Source of the DNA: CALGLS01 sp965222105
GTDB lineage: Bacteria; Bacteroidota; Bacteroidia; Chitinophagales; Saprospiraceae
Length of the DNA: 64,000 bases
Assembly (NCBI GenBank): GCA_965222105.1
Contig: CBDCTQ010000001.1
Coordinates: 99,579 to 163,578 of the forward strand
Direction: 5' to 3'
The notes under the pieces are model-generated. The model searched no databases. It was not told the DNA's origin and saw only the letters and a program-made list of their open reading frames with translations. The stretch's first letter is position 1. The number at the start of each line of letters is the position of its first letter. Shown one piece after another: positions 16,587 through 25,220 of the stretch. Made by a program: the position numbers and the translations under genes.

Positions 16587-19130
16587 GTCGGGTAGGTCGG
16601 GAGGGTTACCCCTCCTTTCCCCCCTCAGAACCGTGCATGCTAGTTTCCCAGCACACGGCTCAAGCACCCATAACGCTTTTGGTCAGCGCGGCAGCTACCC
16701 TTTCGTTTTGATGAACCTGGACGTGGCAGACGGGGTGGAGCAGTACCAGGTTGTCTTGTCGCCACTTTCCCCCTAAATGTTTGGGGTGCAGATGATGAGC
16801 ATTCCAACCCGTTTGGCTCGTAATCCCACAGCCACATACCAGACAATTTCCGCTTTGACACTCATAAAGATAACGTAACATGTGTTTCCCTGCAAATTTA
16901 TTCAACATTTGATCGTTGATTCGCTTTTCAAAGTACAGCTCATCCTGCTGATCATAGGGGTTGGCGTGCCCTTTGATCTTTGGATGTCGGACGATTGGTA
17001 CTTCGCCGGCTTTGAAGATCGTTTCTATTGAACCGACTTCATTCTTGGCGTAGAATGTCCAATCTTTTCCGTTGTGTCTTTTGAAATAGCGTTGCTTGAT
17101 CCACATCATCGGCTTGCGTCCTGAATGACGGCGACGTGCCCACTTCCATAGCATCTGCCAGATTTCATTGTCCACTTGTTGGAAGATTTGTTTGGACACC
17201 ACGTGCCGGTGGTACATCGACCAGCCTCGGATCATCGGAGATAGTTTTCTCATTACATCCAGAGCCGGCGCTGACGTTCGTTCTTTAATTGCTATGCGGA
17301 TTTTGTCCAGGAATACTTTTACACTTTTCTTCGACGGTTTGATCAGAAGTTTTCCGTTGAACTTCCTCACTGTTTGTCCCAAAAAGTCAAAGCCTTTGTC
17401 GATATGGGTGATTATTGTTTTTTCCTCGGATAGCTCCAGGCCACGGTCTGCCAAAAACGATGCAATTGCCGGTTGTATCGTCTCGACTAACAGTTTGCTG
17501 TCTTTGCAGGTCACCACAAAATCGTCCGCATATCTGATGAGATGCACGTGGTTGGGATTGATCCGACGTTTCGGTTCTTCCCTGCCCCAGTGTTTGATGT
17601 CGCATGCCTTGTCGATCGCTAACTCCATACCGTCTAACACCATGTTGGCGAGTGTCGGAGAGATGATCGAACCCTGTGGAGTTCCTTCTTCCGTTGGGTA
17701 GAGTCGTCGCTTCTCCAGGTACCCTGCTTTGAGCCATTTTCGCAGTACGGATTTCCGCATTGGTGTATTTTCCAATATGTACTTATGCGATATGTGATCG
17801 AAACAGCCCTTGATGTCGCCTTCCAATATATACTGCGGAGCGTCTTTCTTCGATAATATGCTGAAGCATCTGGCGATGGCATCTGCACAGTTTCGATGGC
17901 GACGGAATCCATAGGAATTATAGTCGGCCAGTGTCTCTGACACCGGATCAAGGGTTTGAAGAAATAGGGCTTGCATCGCCCGATCCCGCATAGTGGGGAT
18001 TCCAAGCGGGCGCTTCTTCCCGTTCTTCTTGGGAATGGTGATTCGACGTACCGGCATCGGGCGGTAACCCTGGGTACTTAGTTGCGTAATCGCCTCATAT
18101 TTGGCTTTGGGCGTATCCCATTTCTGTCCATCAATACCAGCGGTGCGAGCACCGCTGTTTTCGGTAATCCTTCTGATTGCCAGAAGTTTTGAAGCGTAAG
18201 ATTTTGAAAGAATCGTCTGTATTGCTTTCATCTTTCTCCACTTACGCGCTTTGACTGCCTTTACAATTCGACTTTGAAGGGATCTTACCGAGTGCATCAC
18301 AGCTTCCCAATTAACCCACTGCCATGCCGTTTTCCCGGTCAGTAACGCATAATAAACGCCTATCTTATATTTAATTGGTAGATAGGTCGTCATCTCCTTT
18401 TGCTTTTACTGTTGTAAGCCTTCTTCATAGTCTCTCGTAATGGAGTACCTGCCGGAAGTCAGCTCCCCTTTCGCGGCGAGTGATGTTGACCGAGTTTCTC
18501 TTACTTCAATCCCGGTCGCAACTCGTATCCCTGTCATTACAACAAGGCCTTCGCTTTCTCCAGCATCCCTTACCTGCACCGTCATCGTAGGGAATTACTT
18601 CCTTCCTACTCCTTAAAAAAAGGAGAACGATACAGGCTTACCGTGTTTCGCTTTTAATACCAAATGGGTTAGCGTCCACCTTTACCCCGAGGGAATTTTC
18701 ATTCCGACGAATGTCGGAAAGCAGCTACGTGTCATGAGTAAACGAACTTGACAACTGTACCCCTTGTCGTTTTTGACTACGGCGGTTATGCTCCCCATAC
18801 AACAGGAAACAAGGTTAGTCTTTTCCGCCGCTCCAAAGCAACGAGGCTTACGGTGATTCACATATATTACGCATACCATTCATTCCGCTTCCTCCTACCG
18901 CAAAAGACTAGCAGCTTTCGCTTTGACCTCACGGTCGCCGCTTATCCCGATCGGAATCGGGAGGAGCTTTGTTGTCCTTCGGGCTTAGCACCTCACCATT
19001 GCTAGTGACGCACCCCGAAGTAGAAAACTGATGGCAGTACATCAGGTTAAATCCACTTTTGAATAACTCATGTAAGATTATTGTTATACAGTGGTTTAAC
19101 AGTATTTATAAGCGACTTTTCCCGTCGCAC
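16587..19130 (-). mobile_element. Full-length group II intron, copy 4 (intact)
   Basis: A 2544-bp intron, minus orientation. It starts GTGCGACGGG at 19130 and ends CTACCCGAC at 16587. Domain V is at about 16628-16661 (GAGCCGTG...CACGGTTC). It carries the only intact RT-maturase gene, so it is the likely source of splicing and mobility for all four copies. The intron has an endonuclease-bearing protein, whereas attC-targeting group IIC introns normally lack one. I therefore do not assign the class. Confidence 0.88.
16660..18393 (-). CDS. ltrA: Group II intron-encoded RT / maturase with HNH endonuclease
   Basis: A 577-residue protein. The RT domain covers about residues 60-335. It includes IPKKNGKKRPLGIPT, EGDIKGCFD, GTPQGSIISP and the catalytic LIRYADDFVV near residue 288. 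The maturase X domain follows (about 350-450: ERTSAPALDVMRKLSPMIRG). A C-terminal HNH endonuclease (about 510-560) has CLVCGCGI, AHHLHPK, GG and LLHPVCH. It would splice the intron RNA and reverse-transcribe it at new DNA targets. The gene lies in intron domain IV and its 3' end reaches the edge of domain V. Confidence 0.93.
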   Translation of the reverse strand: MTTYLPIKYKIGVYYALLTGKTAWQWVNWEAVMHSVRSLQSRIVKAVKARKWRKMKAIQTILSKSYASKLLAIRRITENSGARTAGIDGQKWDTPKAKYEAITQLSTQGYRPMPVRRITIPKKNGKKRPLGIPTMRDRAMQALFLQTLDPVSETLADYNSYGFRRHRNCADAIARCFSILSKKDAPQYILEGDIKGCFDHISHKYILENTPMRKSVLRKWLKAGYLEKRRLYPTEEGTPQGSIISPTLANMVLDGMELAIDKACDIKHWGREEPKRRINPNHVHLIRYADDFVVTCKDSKLLVETIQPAIASFLADRGLELSEEKTIITHIDKGFDFLGQTVRKFNGKLLIKPSKKSVKVFLDKIRIAIKERTSAPALDVMRKLSPMIRGWSMYHRHVVSKQIFQQVDNEIWQMLWKWARRRHSGRKPMMWIKQRYFKRHNGKDWTFYAKNEVGSIETIFKAGEVPIVRHPKIKGHANPYDQQDELYFEKRINDQMLNKFAGKHMLRYLYECQSGNCLVCGCGITSQTGWNAHHLHPKHLGGKWRQDNLVLLHPVCHVQVHQNERVAAALTKSVMGA

Positions 19131-19263
19131 CGTATACGCATTGTTATCGGTATTTTCTTCAGATTTATCTCTAATTACAGTATTCATTTATATAGATATT
19201 TACTTCTTTAACACCATTTTTACTTAAAATAAAATAAGTCAGAACAACCTTCCTCCTTTTTAT

Positions 19264-19983
19264 TTAAGTGTAGAAATTCGACATTTTGCCTCGGAGAAAA
19301 TAAGCACTATATATACGATCTGAATCCGAATCTTTATCTATTATTATATTAAAGTCATTTACAGCTTTTTGATAATTATTAAGATTTTCGTTATACACCA
19401 TTCCTCTTTCGATTATAGCAATGTAATTTTTAGGATTTACCTCAATAGCTTTTGAATAATCATTTATAGCTTCTACGTACATTTCTATCTTTACCTTACA
19501 AAACGCTCGACTATAAAATATTTCATCATAACTTAATGCCTCTTTAGAATTTAGGGCTAGATAAATTAAGTCAATTTCATTTATTGGAAAAAATCGTTCA
19601 GCCTGATTAAAATCTTCAATTGCACTTTCAAAAAAACTCAATTGGCTTTTAATTACTCCTCTATAGAAATGAGCAATAGAACTATTCGGTTTAAGTTTGA
19701 TAGTTGAATCTAAATCAGTAAGGGCTGCTTTGTATTTTTTTAAATGAGAATTTGTTATTCCCTTATAAAAGAATAATTCAGGATCATTAGGTTTTAAGTT
19801 TTGGCATTTTATGAAGAACAATAATGCTACTTCGAAATTCATTTTTTCAAATTCATCAATAGCAATTCGATATAGGTTATTGTAATCTTGACAAGATACA
19901 GTAGAATGGAAAAATAAGGAAAGCAATATTAGTATTGTCAATTTATTCAAAATGTTATTTTTCAAAATTTTAAATAATTTCAT
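19264..19983 (-). CDS. TPR-repeat protein with signal peptide, cassette cargo
   Basis: A 239-residue protein. The N-terminal signal segment is hydrophobic (ILILLSLFFHSTVSCQ, about 17-32), and the Cys at about 31 could be a lipoprotein site. It is followed by four or five tetratricopeptide repeats (YRIAIDEFEKMNFEVALLFF, LFFYKGITNSHLKKYKAALT, and so on) typical of protein-interaction scaffolds. It starts just after the stop of the propeller gene, so the pair is one transcription unit. About 110 bases of AT-rich sequence separate its stop from the cassette end box at 19150. Function unknown. Confidence 0.8.
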   Translation of the reverse strand: MKLFKILKNNILNKLTILILLSLFFHSTVSCQDYNNLYRIAIDEFEKMNFEVALLFFIKCQNLKPNDPELFFYKGITNSHLKKYKAALTDLDSTIKLKPNSSIAHFYRGVIKSQLSFFESAIEDFNQAERFFPINEIDLIYLALNSKEALSYDEIFYSRAFCKVKIEMYVEAINDYSKAIEVNPKNYIAIIERGMVYNENLNNYQKAVNDFNIIIDKDSDSDRIYSAYFLRGKMSNFYT

Positions 19984-19985
19984 AA

Positions 19986-21113
19986 TTAATGTTTTCTTAT
20001 TGAGTGGTATATGTCCATTGAATGGCCGCTAAATTTTTTCGTAAAAGATTTTATTCTAATATCATAAATTATTAATTCATCATTACTAAGGTGTAATTTC
20101 TCAATTTCATTTTGATTGAAATATTCTATATTAAAATCATTAGGCAGTAAATAATGCAATGTGTTTTCTGATGTTTTGATCGGCTCAATTCTGTTAATCA
20201 CTAACCTATTATTATCTAACCATTTTATATCAATTACGTTAGAAATTTCATCAGTCCAAAAACATTGATTTGTAGGAATATTGCACACAAAAATATGGCT
20301 TAAAGATGGTTGTAATTTCTTTTCACTATTAATATTTTCTAGCTCTTTAATTTCTTTTGGATACCATGTAATGTCAAAAACTATTTGATCTTGTAAAGGG
20401 GATAGGTTACATGATATAATCTTATACTCGCTAGGTATTGTGGAGAGCTCTTGGTCTAAGTCTAAATTAAATGAATGGATTGTCTTCTTATTATATTTTG
20501 ATATTTCAACTAAATGAAACCATCTTGGATCAGTTGTTTGAATTCCATATATTACTTCATTTACTTTTGACCATGTATAAGATTTAGTATCAATTAAAAT
20601 ATCTTTGTGAATACTTTTTTTAAAATCCCAAAGCATCAATTTATCATTATGATTTAATGTTAAATATAATAAGGAGTCAATAACAGTGCTAAAATAATAT
20701 GAGGGTTTAATTTTTGCTTCAATTCCATCTGTCAATTTGTGATAATCATTTGTTATTTCAAAGTAGCCATTTTCTTCTTCATAGAATAAACTAATTCCAC
20801 CATAGAATGCTGAATCTCCCCATTTTTGATTGCTACCATTAATAGCTTTTGACATCCATTTCGTTTTTAATTTATAAACTACAATTCCATACTCATTTAC
20901 AAATGATATAATATCACCGTTTGGATGCCATTTCGGATTACTAATACCCAAATTATTAAAACCAAAAATAGGTTCATAAATAGTATCAAAATCGCTTAAT
21001 ATTAAATCACCGTCATTTATAAAAATAATTGGTTTTACTTCTCCAACAGAAGGCTGTGACATACAATCATAATTACAGCTAAAAATTAGACTCAGTATTA
21101 AAAATAATTTCAT
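19986..21113 (-). CDS. Secreted beta-propeller-like protein, cassette cargo
   Basis: A 375-residue protein with a signal peptide (KLFLILSLIFSCNYDCMS). Repeated beta-strand motifs resemble TolB/WD40-like propellers: NPKWHPNGDIISF, YGIQTTDPRWF and LSPLQDQIVFDITWYP. It is the first gene of a cassette bounded by GTTATCGG (21145-21138) and CCGATAAC (19150-19143), with a leader of 32 bases. It is paired with the TPR protein, which suggests an exported complex, but the role is unknown. Confidence 0.75.
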   Translation of the reverse strand: MKLFLILSLIFSCNYDCMSQPSVGEVKPIIFINDGDLILSDFDTIYEPIFGFNNLGISNPKWHPNGDIISFVNEYGIVVYKLKTKWMSKAINGSNQKWGDSAFYGGISLFYEEENGYFEITNDYHKLTDGIEAKIKPSYYFSTVIDSLLYLTLNHNDKLMLWDFKKSIHKDILIDTKSYTWSKVNEVIYGIQTTDPRWFHLVEISKYNKKTIHSFNLDLDQELSTIPSEYKIISCNLSPLQDQIVFDITWYPKEIKELENINSEKKLQPSLSHIFVCNIPTNQCFWTDEISNVIDIKWLDNNRLVINRIEPIKTSENTLHYLLPNDFNIEYFNQNEIEKLHLSNDELIIYDIRIKSFTKKFSGHSMDIYHSIRKH

Positions 21114-21142
21114 GATAAATGTGTTTGTTTTTAATTGCCGAT

Positions 21143-21361
21143 AACGGCCCAGCGCAGGCGCCGTGCGAGGCGGAGGGCTGGGAAAAAAATTTCGCCGAAG
21201 GCGAAAAAAATTTTTTTTTCAGCCCGGAGTCCTCGCATGGCCGGGTTGCGCGTTGATGTGTGCCTGTGTCGGAGTGGAGCGCAGGCGGCACACGTCAACG
21301 CAGCGCCTGCGCTGGGCCGATGTGCTGCCGTGCGGAGCGCAGCGGAGCATGGCAGCACATC
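21143..21361 (-). repeat. 219-bp GC-rich structured repeat, copy 2
   Basis: Appears base-for-base the same as 4788-5006 on reading. It again ends exactly at the GTT start box of a cassette (21145), and its other end stops after GGCAGCACATC at 21361. Beyond that the flanks differ (TTGTTTATATG here, GGTCCGCG in copy 1), so both boundaries of the repeat are well defined. Confidence 0.75.
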
Positions 21362-21435
21362 TTGTTTATATGTATACCAAGTGCATATATATCGCAAATA
21401 TCCTTTGTCCCCTTTTCCAATAAACTGTCCCCTTT

Positions 21436-22710
21436 TCAAATATCCAGCCCGTCTATAGGACTAATCACACTGGCCAGATGCTCCTTTGCGATGTGAAGAT
21501 AAATCTCTGTAGTCTTGCTCGATGCATGACCCAACAAATCTTGCACAATTTTCAGGTTTACTCCTTTTTCAACTAAGTGGGTGGCAAAGCTATGCCGCAG
21601 TGTATGCACCGTAGGCCGAGACAAAATACCTGCCCGCTCCACTGCCCGGTGAAATATCTTTTGCACGCTGCTGGCACTGTATTTTGCACCGTGCTGCCCC
21701 TCAAAAAGCCAGTACCCGGGCCGGTACAATCTGTAGTACTGTCTCAAATATATTAATACTTTTTCGGATAACAAGGAAAATCGATCCTTTTTACCCTTGG
21801 CGTCCTTGATAAACAGCAACTTACGCTCCTTACTGATGTCCTCAATTCGAAGGTTGATCACTTCACTGCGGCGCAAACCCGCGGAGTAGATCAGCATCAA
21901 AATACACTTGTGTTTTATATTCTCAACGCTTTCAAACAGCCGCTTGATCTCCTCCTGGCTCAACACATTCGGCAAAGGCTTGGGCTTTCGAGGACGCTCT
22001 ATGACTATATACCGTTTCTCCCGCCCCAGCACCTGCTCCATATAGAATTTCAAGGCATTGATGATCTGGTTTTGGGTGGATTCCGCAATCTGTTTTTCCC
22101 GGATCAACTTCAACAGGTACCGTTGCACTTGCTCCACGGTCATTTCTACCGGAACCAAGTCGGGGTGAGCTGCTAGAAAAGCACGTAAATGAGATTTATA
22201 CGATTTCAGCGTAGCATACCGATACCGCATCAACAACAGTTTTTCCTCCAGGGCAACCACCGCTTCTTTTTGCACTTCGCTTAGCAACGGAACCACCTTG
22301 CGGCTAACTGCTGTTTTCACCTTTACAGACTGTGGCATCTCAGGCACACCATGCTCCGGTATCGAGGAGCCCTCAATGTCAAAATTAAACTGCAATAGAT
22401 TCCCGAAGGAAGACTGCAAGTAGCGGATATTTGCTTTGCTCACCGGCAGCAGCCAACATTTCTTTTCCGCATGCCACCTGCGGCCCGGAATCTGCTTTAC
22501 GGTCACCCTCCAGGAGGGTTTGTCGTAGGGTACATAGGCCTCCATCCAGGCTTCGTCCGTCTCTCGGTTTATGATCAATTTGTTGCCAATGACAGCTTTG
22601 TTTTTTGTATCTCCATTTCGGAAAACGGTAAAGGTAGGGCAAATCATCTTTAAATGGGTTTTAGTGTAGTCCCACAAACATACGTACATAATTACCTCAA
22701 AATCAACCAT
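21436..22710 (-). CDS. Tyrosine recombinase with N-terminal extension, next to the array
   Basis: A 424-residue recombinase. An N-terminal domain (about 40-105) contains VKQIPGRRWHAEKKCWLLP, a HARP-like DNA-binding pattern. A SAM-like domain (about 145-235) follows, then the catalytic domain with R280, H369, R372, H395 and Tyr404. All catalytic residues are present. It lacks the extra helix segment that defines IntI, so it is not a standard integron integrase. It lies about 75 bases beyond the last repeat of the array, in the same orientation as the cargo. An internal Met near residue 22 may be the true start. Confidence 0.9.
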   Translation of the reverse strand: MVDFEVIMYVCLWDYTKTHLKMICPTFTVFRNGDTKNKAVIGNKLIINRETDEAWMEAYVPYDKPSWRVTVKQIPGRRWHAEKKCWLLPVSKANIRYLQSSFGNLLQFNFDIEGSSIPEHGVPEMPQSVKVKTAVSRKVVPLLSEVQKEAVVALEEKLLLMRYRYATLKSYKSHLRAFLAAHPDLVPVEMTVEQVQRYLLKLIREKQIAESTQNQIINALKFYMEQVLGREKRYIVIERPRKPKPLPNVLSQEEIKRLFESVENIKHKCILMLIYSAGLRRSEVINLRIEDISKERKLLFIKDAKGKKDRFSLLSEKVLIYLRQYYRLYRPGYWLFEGQHGAKYSASSVQKIFHRAVERAGILSRPTVHTLRHSFATHLVEKGVNLKIVQDLLGHASSKTTEIYLHIAKEHLASVISPIDGLDI

Positions 22711-22762
22711 TTCCTTGAAATTCCGAGGTTTATCACCTAACTTAACCGCCTTAAACGTTTAA

Positions 22763-22793
22763 TATCCGATAACCATCGGTTAGTCATCGGATA
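22763..22793. repeat. Inverted repeat upstream of the recombinase gene
   Basis: TATCCGAT at 22763-22770 and ATCGGATA at 22786-22793 form an 8-bp inverted repeat enclosing AACC..GGTT. It lies about 55 bases upstream of the recombinase start and about 60 before the divergent zinc-ribbon gene. It could be a recombinase binding site or an operator for both genes. Confidence 0.4.
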
Positions 22794-22850
22794 ATTAATG
22801 GATAGCTAACCGCTAAAAACCTTCAGTAGATCACTTATCAATAAGACAAC

Positions 22851-23222
22851 ATGGAGAGAAACACCTGTACACAATGCGGAGCCCCCATAAAAGGCCGCGT
22901 CGACAAAAAATATTGCAGCACCAAATGCAAAAACGATTACAACTACCTCCACCGACAAACCAACGACATAGTAAAAACCATTGACAATATCCTCCACAAA
23001 AACCACCGGATAATGACCCAGCTTTTCAAAGACGAAAAGCGAAAACACTTCAAAGTCCAGAAAGTATTTTTGTCCAAAATGGGATTTGACTTTTCCTATT
23101 ACACGGGTACTTACCTCAACTCCGCCAACAAACGATACTACTACATCTACAACTTCGCCTGGATGGAGTTTTCCAAACAGGAGATCATGGTGGTGCAGAA
23201 TAAGTCCGTTTCAAGGACTTAG
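22851..23222 (+). CDS. Small zinc-ribbon protein
   Basis: A 123-residue protein beginning MERNTCTQCGAPI, with CTQCG and YCSTKCK forming a four-cysteine zinc ribbon in the first 35 residues. A basic helical region follows, then an aromatic segment (YYIYNFAWMEF) near the C-terminus. It is divergent from the tyrosine recombinase. Similar short proteins occur in Bacteroidota mobile regions. Function unknown, DNA binding plausible. Confidence 0.75.
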   Translation: MERNTCTQCGAPIKGRVDKKYCSTKCKNDYNYLHRQTNDIVKTIDNILHKNHRIMTQLFKDEKRKHFKVQKVFLSKMGFDFSYYTGTYLNSANKRYYYIYNFAWMEFSKQEIMVVQNKSVSRT

Positions 23223-23399
23223 GATGCGCTGAGCTACAACAGCCACATCACTCTCGCCTGCCCAGAAGGCATAGCACAGCGGCTTCTTTCTGGGTCACCC
23301 TCCGTTCAGTACTTTCCTAAAGCTGCCCAGAAAGCGCCGTCACCCTGGGCTCCACAGCAGTAGTCGTTCAATCAGCACATCCGACCTTTTTCGCAAGGC

Positions 23400-24300
23400 A
23401 CTGCTTTTATACCGCCCGCTCGATGAAAACAACCCGCCATAGAAAAACATCAAAGACAGCTATTACCCCATCCCAAATTCTGACTACTAACTATACCCTC
23501 CATCCCACCACTATCGGCTCCGGCCACCGTCCAACAACCCGCCATCCTACCAACACACGGTAGCCACCGCCGTATGCCCCAAAGGTAAGGTTCTTCTGCG
23601 GCCCCGCAGCAGTAGCCTTCAATCAGCGCACCCTACGCCACCGCCAGGCACCGACATCAGTCGCAACTCTCTCTCCAGGTCCTCACCAGCTCCTTCACAC
23701 CGGTACCTGTCATCATCACACAATCACTCCCGCAAGGCCACTGCTTTAACGCCCCCCGCCCGATAAAAATGTCAACCAAAGAAAAACATCATATGACCAT
23801 TCCCACTCTCGCCCATGATTTGCGTCAATTACAAGCCACACCGCCCCTCCGCACACGCTACTACTCAATCTCATCCCACAACCACCGGCTCCGGCCACCG
23901 TCTAACAATCCGCGATCCCATCAACACACGGTAGCCTCCGCCTCGTGCCCTGAAGGCATCGTCCTTCAGTGGCGTCGCAGCAGTAGCTTTCAATCAGCAC
24001 CCCCAACCACTCCCGCACGGCAACTGCTTTAAAACCACCCGCCCGATAAAAACGTCAACCAAAGAAAAACATCAAAAGACCGCTATTACCGCTCCCAAGT
24101 TTATAACTCACGCAAACCACTAACTACATCCCCAGCTCCGGCCACCGTCCAACAACCCGCCATCACAGCAACACACGGTAGCCTCCGCCTGCGCCCGCAG
24201 CAGTAGCCTTCAATCAGCACCCCCAACCACGCCAGCACGGCCACTGCTTTAAAACCACCCGCCCGATAAAAATGACACCTAAAGAAAACCAACACAAGAC
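23400..24300. repeat. Degenerate C-rich tandem repeat, about four units
   Basis: No convincing gene lies between 23223 and 24615. The sequence shows diverged copies of a unit containing CGCCCGATAAAAA followed by AAAGAAAAACATCA at about 23418, 23757, 24039 and 24260. The same units carry CTCCGGCCACCGTC...CAACACACGGTAGCC at about 23517, 23890 and 24134. Spacing falls from about 340 to 280 to 220 bases. Open frames through it are biased by the C-rich composition. Confidence 0.6.
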
Positions 24301-24615
24301 CGTTATTACCCTCCCGCGTTTATGGCTTGCATCGGCTACTAACTACGCTGCATGCCAGGGATTTCCCAACGCTGAACTTTCATCGCTTCTCCCGACGCAC
24401 AGCCCCAGCCCCTGCCGAGCGATACCTGCCACGCCTCCTCTCACGAATCCTCAGCAGGTATTGTCGCTTGCCGACAGGGGCTGGCGCAGCTCGCTCCGCA
24501 GAAATAAAAAGCGATTAAGGGTTGCTCCCCCTCATGCGCAGCGGCAACCATTAACAATAGTTTTACAAATAAAACCACATTCGCCCAACTGCCCGGCACC
24601 AAGCCTTTTTTTGCT

Positions 24616-25002
24616 TCAAAGCAGCAGCAGGTTATTATCGTGTCTGGTTATCTTGCCGTTGAGTACCTCGGCTAGTAGCTTCCCGGCGGCCATTGCTTTT
24701 TTGGCGGTGTCCAGGGTTCCGCCGCTTTGGGTCTGGTAATAAAAGGCAATCACTTTATCGGCCTTTGCCACTATCTCCGAGTTTCGTATTAGCGGGGCTA
24801 CTTTGGCAAAATGTCTTTTGTAGTCGGGGCGTATTTCTTCCAATTCCAGGCCATGCTCTTTTGCATATCTGGCAGCCAGTTGATCGGCTCCTTTAGCCCC
24901 TCCGCTGATGATGACTTCAGTGTTGGGTGCCAGCGATTTTACCACTCGTTTCAACTCCTCATAGTCGGTGTATTTTCGACTGCCTGTAATCGCTAATCTC
25001 AT
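24616..25002 (-). CDS. SLOG-domain protein (DUF2493 / YspA-like)
   Basis: A 128-residue protein with a Rossmann-like SLOG fold. MRLAITGSRKYTD is at the start, VIISGGAKGADQLAARYA at about 33-50 and SGGTLDTAKKA at about 93-103, which would form a nucleotide or nucleotide-derivative binding pocket. Such proteins are common on phages, plasmids and islands. The upstream region carries an AACAAA/TTTGTT inverted repeat also seen at 51998. Ligand unknown. Confidence 0.85.
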   Translation of the reverse strand: MRLAITGSRKYTDYEELKRVVKSLAPNTEVIISGGAKGADQLAARYAKEHGLELEEIRPDYKRHFAKVAPLIRNSEIVAKADKVIAFYYQTQSGGTLDTAKKAMAAGKLLAEVLNGKITRHDNNLLLL

Positions 25003-25031
25003 ACTTAAAGATACAAAATATTACCATTATA

Positions 25032-25046
25032 AACAAACATTTTGTT
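25032..25046. promoter_or_regulatory. Candidate operator AACAAACATTTTGTT
   Basis: A perfect inverted repeat (AACAAA, 3-base spacer, TTTGTT) 30 bases upstream of the SLOG gene and about 175 before the + strand gene at 25221. The same palindrome with flanking bases (about 22 shared) lies at 51998-52012 upstream of the RteC-like pseudogene. This suggests one regulator acting on both mobile regions. Confidence 0.4.
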
Positions 25047-25220
25047 AAATAAATTTTAATCTAATTTGCTGATTATCAATAAAATAATTAAAATTTTCTC
25101 TACATAAAATTTGATTTTTTCAAAAACATTTTGTATATTTACATTATCTTGAAGAGGTTGTTAATAGCATTGTTATATTTTTTAAAACTGACAAATAACG
25201 GCCTCCAAAAAACATACAAA

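Larger units (their letters stand above)
16540..19150 (-). other. attC-like site 4, interrupted by full-length intron
   Basis: On the minus strand: R'' CCGATAAC (19150-19143), spacer AAT, arm GCGTATACG, intron (19130-16587), inner hairpin TGTCCC-TAAGC-GGGCCA, arm CGCATACGC, CGGCC, R' GTTGAAC (16546-16540). The outer arms pair at 8 of 9 positions when the intron is removed. The intron lies at the same point as in site 3. Confidence 0.7.

Noticed and set aside
10029..22710. Integron integrase (intI)
   Set aside because: Both recombinases (10029-10925 and 21436-22710) lack the extra segment between the second and third conserved patches that defines IntI. I call them Xer-like only.
23400..24300. 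Possible CRISPR array
   Set aside because: Units are 220-340 bases apart and diverged throughout. There are no short identical repeats with regular spacers and no cas genes in the window.
23769..24739. Frames of 63-155 codons in the C-rich repeat region
   Set aside because: They overlap in several frames, are biased by C-rich composition and lack conserved motifs. The repeat structure explains them.
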